Below, piece by piece: positions 1 to 6,761 of a stretch of 15,218 nt of DNA. The translations under genes were made by a program, and so were the position numbers. Source of the stretch: an uncultured Mollicutes bacterium (GTDB taxonomy: Bacteria > Bacillota_I > Bacilli_A > Acholeplasmatales > Anaeroplasmataceae); assembly GCA_937905855.1 (NCBI GenBank), contig CALCWU010000134.1, forward strand, positions 1-15,218. The letters are read 5' to 3'. The notes under the pieces are model-generated. The model was not told the origin of the DNA. It saw only the letters and a list, made by a program, of their open reading frames with translations, and ran no database searches. Position 1 is the stretch's first letter. Every line of letters begins with the position of its first letter.

Positions 1-1165
1 TGATGTAGTAACTGAAAAAGATGTTGATGTAGATGAACTAATAGAAAAAATATAATTTGAATTTCCCCATGCAAGATTTACACTATATACTGACAAATTA
101 AGTGTTCCTTCTACAGCATCAGTAAGCTTAATAGATTCAATTTGACAATACTCACCATCTTCACTATTAGAATCATCCTTTTCATAAATTGCGCGTAATT
201 CGTAAGTGCCTGAGGTTAGTTTAGTAAAATCATAATAAGTATCTTGATAGTCTCCAGAAGATTCATAATCACACCCAGAAACAATTGTTCCACCTTTATA
301 TAATCTTAGGTATAAATAATCACAATCTTCTTCAGAAAGAACTGAATAATTAACTCTAATTGAGCCATTATTTGATTTTACAGTTATTGAAAATCTAATC
401 TCATTGCTAATGCTATCAGCATAGTTTGCTGGCACCATATAACCACTAGAATTTGTTTTCCATCCATCATTTCTTGAACATGTAGAATAAGAAAAGCCAC
501 TAAATGTTCCTGTTTTTGTAAAATTATGGCCAAGAGGATTAGCATTTGTTGTTTCTGTAGTTGCTTTACAATACTTGCATTTATACGTTATATAACCCGC
601 TCCAGTACATGTAGCAGCTGTCGTTCCCATATTTTCACTATAGGTATGATTTTCATTTGCACACCAGTTTCTTTCAGCATATCTTAATGTTCCACTAAAA
701 TTTTTAATATAAGCACTACCAACATCGTCACTCATTGTAACAGAATTTGCTCCACTACAATAAGCTAATGATCCACTTCCCCATGAGAAAGAGAATGATA
801 CAATTTGATTTGTATATAAATCTAAACCTGTATAAGTATTTCCGGCTGGAACATATACATCCTTGTTGGTACTTGAAGAATCAAATGTCATAATTGCTGT
901 ATCGCCAGAAACATTAGAAATTATCCATGTTGTCTTATTACAATCTTTAATCTTATATGTTGTTGCGTTTTTAGCATCATCTAATATTTCATCTGTTTCT
1001 ATATTCGCAAGCTTTTCATCATGATTATGATCTTCTTCTTGTTCTTCTGCACTTAAAGAAGCATTATCATTATTGCTTGCTAATGCTTTATTTGTTATTG
1101 ATTACAAAAACAATCGCCAATAAGAACAATACATTTTTTAAAATATTACTTATCTTTTTCTTCAT
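1..1165 (-). CDS. Secreted surface protein, N-terminal part, frameshifted in the signal peptide and cut by the left window edge
   Basis: The ATG at 1165-1163 follows a GTGAGGT ribosome site. It opens a signal peptide (MKKKISNILK, then hydrophobic LFLLAIVFVI) that stops at TAA 1090-1088. One frame over, the reading stays open from 1101 to base 1 and begins NKALA-SNND, a typical signal-peptidase AxA site, so one surplus base lies between 1104 and 1088. The mature part starts with an acidic/His stretch (EEQEEDHNHDE). It then shows a Thr/Ser/Asn-rich beta-type sequence and a Cys-His segment, HTYSENMGTTAATCTGAGYI followed by YKCKYCKATTET and LGHNF, like the CxxC/LGH repeats of many Firmicute surface proteins. 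Around 385 codons are visible; the C-terminus and any wall anchor are outside. Function is unknown. The two-frame structure is seen directly; secretion is inferred. Confidence 0.75.
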
Positions 1166-1276
1166 CTAGATACCTCACTTTATTAAAAGTATAAATTTAT
1201 AACATAATCAAACGGGAATAATGTAAATATTCCTCATCATTAATTCTATTTAATTATAATTGAAACCTACACTTAA

Positions 1277-1305
1277 ATTATACCATAATTCGACATATTA
1301 TACAA
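1277..1305 (-). promoter_or_regulatory. SigA-type promoter of the surface protein gene
   Basis: On the minus strand TTGTAT (1305-1300), a 17-base spacer and a perfect TATAAT (1282-1277) preceded by TGG (extended -10). Transcription would start near 1270, giving a leader of about 105 bases. A perfect Spo0A box lies in the spacer. Confidence 0.55.
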
Positions 1306-1337
1306 ACAAACATTTCACATTTTCATCACTTTCGACA
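1289..1337 (-). promoter_or_regulatory. Two perfect Spo0A-box sequences (TGTCGAA), 42 bases apart
   Basis: TGTCGAA reads on the minus strand at 1295-1289 and again at 1337-1331, same orientation. The 42-base distance is four helical turns. The first copy is inside the promoter spacer and the second about 64 bases upstream of the predicted start. TGTCGAA is the consensus 0A box in Bacillus and relatives; binding here is inferred. The rest of the gap between 1166 and 1440 is AT-rich and shows no gene. Confidence 0.45.
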
Positions 1338-1414
1338 TATAAAAATGTTTTCTTTAGTGATTTTTTTTAATTTCAAAGAAAAAAATCCTTTTTTTATACT
1401 TTTTTAGTAAGAAA

Positions 1415-1451
1415 AAAGTAAGTAAAAGCTGTTTTAGCAATTACTTACTTT
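1415..1451 (-). terminator. Rho-independent terminator of the Pr6Pr membrane protein gene
   Basis: Arms 1415-1425 and 1441-1451 pair perfectly over 11 bases; inside, GCT/AGC closes a GTTTT loop after an AA/AA mismatch. On the minus strand a T-rich tract follows. The gene's stop codon (1447-1445) is within the stem. Confidence 0.7.
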
Positions 1452-2089
1452 GTCAATTTCTTATAACTTAATCTATCATACAAATAAATTAAATAGGCAA
1501 GAATAGAAAATACTACAACCAAAATTATGCACCATATTGCAACACCACCAACACCAAGTTTGTCAACATCAATAAAAAAATATGGATACTTAACTTGTGA
1601 TGTATTAGGTGTCAAAATTAATGCTCTTATAAATATAAATGGTAAATATAGCAAAGCTGAAAATACCCAAATGATTGGATGATACCATTTAATTAATCCT
1701 TTTTCATAAAAAAAAAAATAACCAAGAATTGTCATTAAGGGAATTATATAATGAACAGATAGATTTTGAACAGTATAATTACTCTTTTTAGTATAGTCAG
1801 CAAGTAAGAATGCATAAACCAATCCAGTAACCATTATGCATAAGGTGGCTACTCCTTTAATTCTTACTAAATGCTTATTTGCCTCGTTATACTTTTTATG
1901 AAAGCATACATCCTTAATCGTATTAATCCAAACTATAAGCATTATTATAAAAACCAGAACATTACTTAAATTTGTAAAATAAGCAAATGTTGATGGATTA
2001 ACATTAATAATCATTGTATAAATAGCCAGAAAAGAAATTGTAATCAATATTGTTTTGTATACTAAAGATACACACTTGTTTTTTATCAT
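1445..2089 (-). CDS. Pr6Pr-family integral membrane protein
   Basis: This 214-residue protein has about six hydrophobic segments separated by short charged loops. It shows the Pr6Pr-family landmarks: YFTNLSN near residue 38, HYIIP before the central helix, a KGLIKWYHPIIW stretch, and YPYFFIDVDKLG before the last helix. The family is widespread in Gram-positive bacteria and its biochemical role is not established. I chose the ATG at 2089 because GGAGG (2101-2097) sits 7 bases upstream; the longer reading from 2116 would bury that site in the coding region. It appears monocistronic, with its own promoter at 2117-2145 and terminator at 1415-1451. A Spo0A-like box borders the promoter. Family assignment is from sequence pattern; function is open. 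Confidence 0.8.
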   Translation of the reverse strand: MIKNKCVSLVYKTILITISFLAIYTMIINVNPSTFAYFTNLSNVLVFIIMLIVWINTIKDVCFHKKYNEANKHLVRIKGVATLCIMVTGLVYAFLLADYTKKSNYTVQNLSVHYIIPLMTILGYFFFYEKGLIKWYHPIIWVFSALLYLPFIFIRALILTPNTSQVKYPYFFIDVDKLGVGGVAIWCIILVVVFSILAYLIYLYDRLSYKKLTK

Positions 2090-2116
2090 TTTTAATCCTC
2101 CAAGGTCATAGCACAA

Positions 2117-2145
2117 ATTTTATTATAAACGAGTTAATAAGTCAA
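2117..2145 (-). promoter_or_regulatory. SigA-type promoter of the Pr6Pr gene
   Basis: Minus strand TTGACT (2145-2140), 17-base spacer, TAAAAT (2122-2117); start near 2110, about 20 bases before the ATG. TGTCGAT (2154-2148), one mismatch from a Spo0A box, lies just upstream of the -35. Confidence 0.55.
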
Positions 2146-2210
2146 TTATCGACATAATAAAAGAGACATATTTCGTTTTTTGTTTCTTTTACTAAAATAT
2201 TTTTTTATCA

Positions 2211-2239
2211 AAAAAAGAGTCACTATAAAGCAACTCTTT
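2211..2239 (-). terminator. Orphan rho-independent terminator
   Basis: Seven-pair stem AAAGAGT/ACTCTTT with a 12-base loop and an immediate T tract on the minus strand. No annotated gene lies directly upstream on this strand. Confidence 0.6.
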
Positions 2240-2307
2240 CGTACTAAAATAGAATACAGATGACGCATCTTTATTCTAGTCACATAACGTTCAACTACTA
2301 AATTATA
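2211..2307 (-). ncRNA. Possible small RNA with orphan terminator
   Basis: No credible protein gene occupies 2156-2430. On the minus strand there is TATAAT (2307-2302, poor -35). It is followed by a hairpin at 2278-2250 (7 + 5 pairs around one mismatch, ACG loop). Next comes a classic terminator: arms 2239-2233 and 2220-2214 (AAAGAGT/ACTCTTT) followed by a T7 tract. The terminator serves no gene upstream of it, so it may end an RNA of roughly 85 bases. It could also be the remnant of a lost gene. No RNA family was recognised. Confidence 0.3.
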
Positions 2308-2384
2308 GACAATTGTTATGCCCCTAATCATTTTATTGATTATGCATATATGATGCCACCCATTCTATCAATTACAATTTTATA

Positions 2385-2391
2385 ATCGACA
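2385..2391 (-). promoter_or_regulatory. Spo0A-like box (TGTCGAT)
   Basis: Six of seven bases match the Spo0A box. It lies about 64 bases upstream of the predicted start of the GNAT gene transcript. Weak evidence on its own. Confidence 0.25.
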
Positions 2392-2439
2392 AATTTAGAC
2401 ATTTTCTACTTTTTATCTTTCTTTTTTAAAAAAATGTGT

Positions 2440-2445
2440 TATACT
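2440..2445 (+). promoter_or_regulatory. Extended -10 promoter of the GNAT gene
   Basis: TATACT preceded by TGT (extended -10); no good -35 at 17 bases. Start near 2452 would give a leader of about 58 bases carrying the AAGGAGG site at 2499-2505. Confidence 0.45.
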
Positions 2446-2510
2446 AGATATTTAAAGAACCAGTAGATTTATCTAACAGGCTTTACTAATTATTATTTAA
2501 GGAGGAAGCC

Positions 2511-3020
2511 ATGAAGATTAATTTACGGCTAGACGTCAGATTATCTGACGCCAAAAACATTATAATGTGGCTAGAAAATAAAGATGTCACAAAATATTTA
2601 AATGAGGATCCAAATAGTGCATCATCATTAGAAGAAATCATTAATTCAGGAAGAGCAGATCTTTTAACCTATTATTTGAATAGGGATGCTCGTTTTTTCT
2701 TAATCGACACTCATGAAGAAAAATGTGTTGGATTTATAACGCTTAGAACAAAAGCTGTTAAAGAATATGAAATTATTATTGCTATAGGCAACCCTAATAA
2801 TTGGGGAAAGAAAATTGCTTATCATTCAATCTTAGTAATTTTAAATGAAGTATTTTTTAAATGGCGTATAAACAAATTAATATCTAAAGTGCACATTGAT
2901 AATATCAGAAGCATCAATTTGTTTAAGCATCTTGGATTTAAAGAAACAACAATAAAAAACAATCATATCATTTTTACAATTACATTTGATGAATATCTAT
3001 CCTATTTAAAAAATAATTAA
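2511..3020 (+). CDS. GNAT-family N-acetyltransferase, RimJ/RimL-like
   Basis: This is a 169-residue single-domain protein. The acetyl-CoA-binding motif A appears as a beta strand (EIIIAIGNPNNWGKKIAYHS, residues 87-106), in which WGKKIA replaces the usual GxGxG/A turn. Motif B follows as HIDNIRSINLFKHLGF (128-143), with the Asn and the LGF ending typical of RimJ/RimL relatives. The family transfers an acetyl group from acetyl-CoA to amines; the substrate cannot be told. The start is supported by AAGGAGG with 5 bases to the ATG. It stands alone between a leftward gene and a convergent one, and ends at a strong bidirectional terminator. Confidence 0.85.
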   Translation: MKINLRLDVRLSDAKNIIMWLENKDVTKYLNEDPNSASSLEEIINSGRADLLTYYLNRDARFFLIDTHEEKCVGFITLRTKAVKEYEIIIAIGNPNNWGKKIAYHSILVILNEVFFKWRINKLISKVHIDNIRSINLFKHLGFKETTIKNNHIIFTITFDEYLSYLKNN

Positions 3021-3023
3021 ATA

Positions 3024-3058
3024 TAATAAAGCCAGACTCAAAAAGTCTGGTTTTATTA
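3024..3058. terminator. Bidirectional terminator between the GNAT and GGDEF genes
   Basis: Arms 3024-3038 and 3044-3058 pair over 15 positions with one G-U, around a CAAAA loop. The core is CCAGACT/AGTCTGG, with A runs on the left and T runs on the right so it can work on both strands. It fills the 39 bases between the two stop codons. Confidence 0.85.
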
Positions 3059-3059
3059 A

Positions 3060-4997
3060 TTACATAATATATTGATTTTTTCCATTATTTTTAGCAAGAT
3101 ATAGCTTTTTATCAGCTTCAATCTTAGCCTTTTTAAATTCTTCCTTTTTAGTCATTAAGGAAACGCCAATAGAAATAGTTATATCAATTATTGAATCATT
3201 AAAACTAACATTCATACCTCTAATTTTATTAAGTAGCTTCTCTAATTTATCTTTTATATCAGCTATACCACCAATAAAGCCAACAAACTCCTCGCCACCA
3301 ATTCTTGCAACATTTTTATCACCTAAAAATTCATCCAAAGCCTTAGCGGTATTAATTAGCACTAAATCACCACACTCATGACCATAAGTATCATTTATAT
3401 GCTTAAAATCATCAATATCCATCATTAATAGATAAACATTATTATTTTCTTTAAATTTTTCATCTAAAATATAATTTAAGCCATATCTATTATAAATTTT
3501 AGTTAATTCATCATGATTATAATTAATCATTGCTTCATTATATTTTTCCATATGTAGAAATATTGGAGCTAAAACCTCCTTAACAAGCGAAAGCATATAG
3601 CGCATTTCCTTCTTCTCTACATTTCCAAGCACTCCATAGCCAACCACAACATAAAAGTTATAATGAAGATTAATACCATTCATTCTAAAAGCTAAAACCT
3701 CATCACAATCATTAAGCTCGCCTAGCAATTCCTTTTTATTATAAATCATCAAATCAGAATGCTTCTCCAAAACAATTCCTTTGTAATTATAATCAGCAGT
3801 TGCTAAAATTAAATCAACAAATTTAGCTTCCAAAATGTCCTTTAAATCCTTAACAACAATATTTTTGATATCCTCAAAGGCAGAGGTTTTATTAATATCT
3901 TGAATAAAGCTTGTAAGCTTCTTCATTTTATCAAACAAATATTTATATCTAAATTCTGAAAAATCATCGTATATTTGTTTATTTCCATTAGCAATAACAT
4001 TTAATGTCTTATTAATTTCCATTAACAAATCACTTCTTGCTTCGATAGCTTTATAATATTTATTAATATCATATTTTTTAAATATTGGAAGCATTTCATT
4101 TAATCCGCTAAGCTTTGAGCCAAGCAAATTATTGTAATTTTTAAATACTATTGAATAATATTTATAAGCATTTTCATAATCATTTATATATCGATAAAAT
4201 CTTGCTAAGGCAAAATGAGCTTCTACTAAATCTGTACTATCAGTTATTTCATTAGAAATTTCCTTAAGTAATATATCAACATACTTTTTAGAATTATCTA
4301 TATCATCTAGTTTTATATAAGATTCAAGCAAATAGCTAGCAATTAAATAATCATCAAAAGCTTGATTTTTATTATTAAATTCTTGAAGCTCTAAAATTTT
4401 ATTTAAGCATTCCTTATTATTGTTTAAACGCCAATTAATTTTTGCACTCAAGCTTAAAACAATTGCCTTATCACTATTAGATAAATAAATATCATCTTCA
4501 TTAATTTTATTTAAAATTTCATTAGCCTTATCACATAATCCTAAATCAAGTAATAAATAAATGCCATTAATTGAATAAACAAAATAATAATTGATGTTTT
4601 GTTTATTACTAGTTAATTCCATTGCTTCCTTCATAATCATATAACTATCATATAGCTTACCTGTATAATTATCTACAATAAACTCATTATTCAATATACT
4701 TAAATAACCAATTTTTTTACTATAATCAGGAATCTTATGATATAATTCTAAGGCTTTATGATTATATTCATGAGCAAGCTTTAAGTTTGTACCATGATAT
4801 ACCCAAAAAAACATACCATTAGCTAAAGCACAGCCAACCTCATCATTAAGATTAGTTGCTGTATCTAAAAACAACTTAATATATTCGCTTATATTAGAAA
4901 TAGAATATATATGATTTAAAACATATATTCTAATTTTTTCTATAGTGCTTCTATCATTATTATATTCTTCAATTAATGTTAAGAATTCAGCATCCAT
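3060..4997 (-). CDS. Diguanylate cyclase with N-terminal TPR-like region and C-terminal GGDEF domain
   Basis: The protein has 645 residues and no membrane segment, so it is probably cytosolic. Residues 1 to about 330 are helical, TPR-like repeats (for example ALELYHKIPDYSKKIGYLSI). About 360-480 looks like a degenerate GAF-type sensor region. The GGDEF domain spans about 494-645: DELTKIYNR (496), the metal-binding DIDDFKHIND (527), YGHECGD and the active-site GGEEF (567-571). These support conversion of two GTP to cyclic di-GMP. The RxxD inhibitory site expected just before GGEEF is absent (the sequence is FLGDKNVARI), so product inhibition is probably weak. A Spo0A box sits in its promoter spacer. 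No EAL or HD-GYP partner is in the window. The start ATG has only a weak upstream site (GTGAGATG). Confidence 0.85.
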   Translation of the reverse strand: MDAEFLTLIEEYNNDRSTIEKIRIYVLNHIYSISNISEYIKLFLDTATNLNDEVGCALANGMFFWVYHGTNLKLAHEYNHKALELYHKIPDYSKKIGYLSILNNEFIVDNYTGKLYDSYMIMKEAMELTSNKQNINYYFVYSINGIYLLLDLGLCDKANEILNKINEDDIYLSNSDKAIVLSLSAKINWRLNNNKECLNKILELQEFNNKNQAFDDYLIASYLLESYIKLDDIDNSKKYVDILLKEISNEITDSTDLVEAHFALARFYRYINDYENAYKYYSIVFKNYNNLLGSKLSGLNEMLPIFKKYDINKYYKAIEARSDLLMEINKTLNVIANGNKQIYDDFSEFRYKYLFDKMKKLTSFIQDINKTSAFEDIKNIVVKDLKDILEAKFVDLILATADYNYKGIVLEKHSDLMIYNKKELLGELNDCDEVLAFRMNGINLHYNFYVVVGYGVLGNVEKKEMRYMLSLVKEVLAPIFLHMEKYNEAMINYNHDELTKIYNRYGLNYILDEKFKENNNVYLLMMDIDDFKHINDTYGHECGDLVLINTAKALDEFLGDKNVARIGGEEFVGFIGGIADIKDKLEKLLNKIRGMNVSFNDSIIDITISIGVSLMTKKEEFKKAKIEADKKLYLAKNNGKNQYIM

Positions 4998-5036
4998 ATA
5001 ATCATCTCACAGTTCTTCAAAGAAATAATCCAGTAT

Positions 5037-5065
5037 ATTTTAACACATTTGTCGAATTTTGTCAT
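5037..5065 (-). promoter_or_regulatory. Promoter of the GGDEF gene with an internal Spo0A box
   Basis: Minus strand ATGACA (5065-5060), 17 bases, TAAAAT (5042-5037) with TGT extended -10. TGTCGAA (plus strand 5050-5056), a perfect Spo0A box, lies wholly in the spacer, a position expected to repress. Start near 5030. Confidence 0.5.
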
Positions 5066-5074
5066 TATTTTTAA

Positions 5075-5109
5075 AAGTGTTAATTTTTGCAAAAATATTA
5101 GTAACACTT
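5075..5109. terminator. Terminator of the AlbA_2/ATPase gene, probably bidirectional
   Basis: AAGTGTTA (5075-5082) pairs with TAACACTT (5102-5109); the loop holds a second palindrome, TTTTTGCAAAAA. T-rich sequence follows on both strands, eight T on the plus side. The stop codon 5110-5108 overlaps the stem. Confidence 0.6.
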
Positions 5110-6358
5110 ATTTTTTTTCATAATAAGTATTTTTAGTTTTCCCAGTTTTATATACTAATTCTTTTTCACACAATACATTTAAAATTCTAATTAAAGTATC
5201 TTTCTTAAATCCACTACTATTTTCAAGATCATTTCTACTATAATGATAATTCTTTTTCATACTATTTAAAACCTTTAACTCTTTAGTTGATAAATTACTA
5301 TAATCAATTAATGGTAAAATAACTCTTACAGCTTTATTTGTTATATCAAAAATCGGCTTAGCTAGAGAGTCTTTATATGCTTCATTTATCCTTCTAATTC
5401 CTGTAGCAAAAATTTCCACAATTTCTAGGCGATGAAAAACATTTGCAACAATAGGATTTCTTAAATAAGAATAACTTCCTTTTAAAAAATCATCTTTAGA
5501 AATTTCAGGCAAAAGTCCTCCAGGTGATGTAATTATAATTTTATCCTGATACATTTCAATTTTTGAATCAGCATTAATATCATAGGTACGATGAATAATA
5601 GCATTAGCTAAAGCTTCTCTATATGCATTCAAAGGAATCAGCTCAATTTTTTTACGAAAGCCATCTTCAATTCTTTCAATTATATACTCATTTTTAAATA
5701 TTTCTAATGCTTTTTCATATTGACTAATAAGCGAAATTCCCTTAATAGTATATCTTTTTTTAAATTCATTAAAATTCGCCCCAAATATAACAACATCAAT
5801 TCCCGGAAATTTATTTGTATCTGCCAGTAATGCTCCAGCATTACTATAACCATTTTTATTACTATATAAATTTAAACTAATTAAAATATCATTATTAAAT
5901 TCTTTTAATCCTAAAGTCTCAATAATTCTTTTACCAATTATTTCAAACGACAAATCCTGTTCCTTTGACTTTAATTCTTCAAAATTAAGATTCATTCCCT
6001 CTAATACTAATCTTTTTTCTCCTAAAGAATCAACTTCAATTGTTGAAGAATCATTTCTCGTATAACATTTTCCATTATATCTATATGGAGTTTCCAGGCC
6101 TTTTTTAACAAACAAACTAATTGTTTGATCATCATTTATTTTTAATGCATAATTAGGTCTTGGCTTTATACTATCATTTATTTGATTTTCAATATTTAAA
6201 CACTCATCAATAGGATTAGAAATACCTACAACTTTTAAATCATCAGTAATTCCAAAAATAATAACACCATCATTATAATTAGCATACGCACATACAGTTT
6301 TTAAATAAGTTTTATTAACACATTCTTTGTATTCTAATGTTTTACTTTCTTTTTGCAT
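5108..6358 (-). CDS. Putative transcriptional regulator: AlbA_2 domain, GHKL-type ATPase region and winged helix
   Basis: The 416 residues match the COG2865-type layout. Residues about 6-115 form an AlbA_2 (Schlafen-like) domain with ESKTLEYKE, CAYANYNDGVIIFGITDD and KVVGI. Residues about 247-350 form an HATPase_c_4 region with REALANAIIHRTY (247-259), SPGGLLP, LRNP and ATGIRRI. The C-terminal 60 residues look like a winged helix-turn-helix (RNDLENSSGFKKDTLIRILN). Such proteins are annotated as predicted regulators; ligand and targets are unknown. AAGGTGAT about 6 bases before the ATG supports the start. A tandem operator overlaps its -35, which suggests autorepression. It stands alone between two leftward genes. 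A near-repeat of 22 bases flanks it. Confidence 0.8.
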   Translation of the reverse strand: MQKESKTLEYKECVNKTYLKTVCAYANYNDGVIIFGITDDLKVVGISNPIDECLNIENQINDSIKPRPNYALKINDDQTISLFVKKGLETPYRYNGKCYTRNDSSTIEVDSLGEKRLVLEGMNLNFEELKSKEQDLSFEIIGKRIIETLGLKEFNNDILISLNLYSNKNGYSNAGALLADTNKFPGIDVVIFGANFNEFKKRYTIKGISLISQYEKALEIFKNEYIIERIEDGFRKKIELIPLNAYREALANAIIHRTYDINADSKIEMYQDKIIITSPGGLLPEISKDDFLKGSYSYLRNPIVANVFHRLEIVEIFATGIRRINEAYKDSLAKPIFDITNKAVRVILPLIDYSNLSTKELKVLNSMKKNYHYSRNDLENSSGFKKDTLIRILNVLCEKELVYKTGKTKNTYYEKK

Positions 6359-6381
6359 AATTGATCACCTTACCTATTTAT

Positions 6382-6410
6382 ATTATACATTCATCGCAAG
6401 CAATTTGCAA
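6382..6410 (-). promoter_or_regulatory. Promoter of the AlbA_2/ATPase gene, overlapped by its operator
   Basis: Minus strand TTGCAA (6410-6405), 17 bases, TATAAT (6387-6382). The repeat unit ATCGTTGCAAATTGCTTGCGAT covers the -35 and much of the spacer, as expected for a repressor site. Confidence 0.55.
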
Positions 6411-6453
6411 CGATTGATTAATTTTCGCAAAAATATTTGCAACGATTAATTAA
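6393..6453. repeat. Tandem operator-like repeat, two copies at a 32-base period
   Basis: TTTGCAACGATTGATTAA (6404-6421) recurs as TTTGCAACGATTAATTAA (6436-6453), one difference in 18. Each copy is preceded by CGCAA (6395 and 6426), so on the minus strand each reads ATCGTTGCAAA followed by a TTGCG half, an imperfect inverted repeat. Three turns of helix separate the copies. The likely binder is the product of the adjacent gene, but this is inference. Confidence 0.6.
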
Positions 6454-6522
6454 AGCATACAAAAGATTATATTTATTTAAAATATCCTATTATATCAATT
6501 ACTAATTATTATCTAAATGAAA

Positions 6523-6557
6523 ACAAAAAAGCCAAGATTCAATTGAAACCAGGCTTT
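6523..6557 (-). terminator. Terminator of the short transcript
   Basis: Minus strand AAAGCC (6557-6552) pairs with GGCTTT (6533-6528); an inner TTC/GAA closes an AATT loop. TTTTTTGTTTT follows. It may also end read-through from the EamA-type gene. Confidence 0.65.
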
Positions 6558-6639
6558 CTTAACAAATATTCATTTGCTGTGCTTAGTTTTTAAAAAAACT
6601 AATCTGATATAAACGCATGACGCCATATCACCTTTTCTT
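6523..6639 (-). ncRNA. Short structured transcript (small RNA or tiny peptide gene)
   Basis: A near-consensus promoter and a terminator bracket about 115 bases with no known gene. Predicted hairpins in order on the minus strand are: TGATAT/ATATCA (about 6630-6605), TTAGTTTT/AAAACTAA (6602-6583), AGCAAAT/ATTTGTT (about 6578-6561) and the terminator (6557-6528). Inside is an 18-codon ORF, 6626-6570, starting MASCVYIRLVFL, with AAAAGG only 4 bases before its ATG; that start codon would be buried in the first hairpin. No Rfam-type family was recognised. It may be a regulatory RNA, a small hydrophobic peptide gene or an independently transcribed leader. The gap 6454-6522 shows nothing. Confidence 0.45.
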
Positions 6640-6645
6640 GCAATG

Positions 6646-6674
6646 ATTGTACCACATGATAAAACATATGTCAA
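6646..6674 (-). promoter_or_regulatory. Near-consensus SigA promoter of the short transcript
   Basis: Minus strand TTGACA (6674-6669, perfect), 17-base spacer ending TGG, TACAAT (6651-6646). It is the best promoter match in the window. Start near 6639. ATCATTGCAAG at 6647-6637 matches 9 of 11 bases of the operator half ATCGTTGCAAA, so the same regulator may act here. Confidence 0.65.
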
Positions 6675-6761
6675 ACTTATTATTTATTCAACTAATTATC
6701 TAATAAATAAAAAAAGAATATCAAAAGATTTAAATTCTCTTAATATCCTTTTAAATAAAAG

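Noticed and set aside
2146..2331. 61-codon minus-strand reading frame
   Set aside because: It has no ribosome site and no recognisable motif, and it runs through two hairpins and a terminator; an AT-rich chance frame is more likely.
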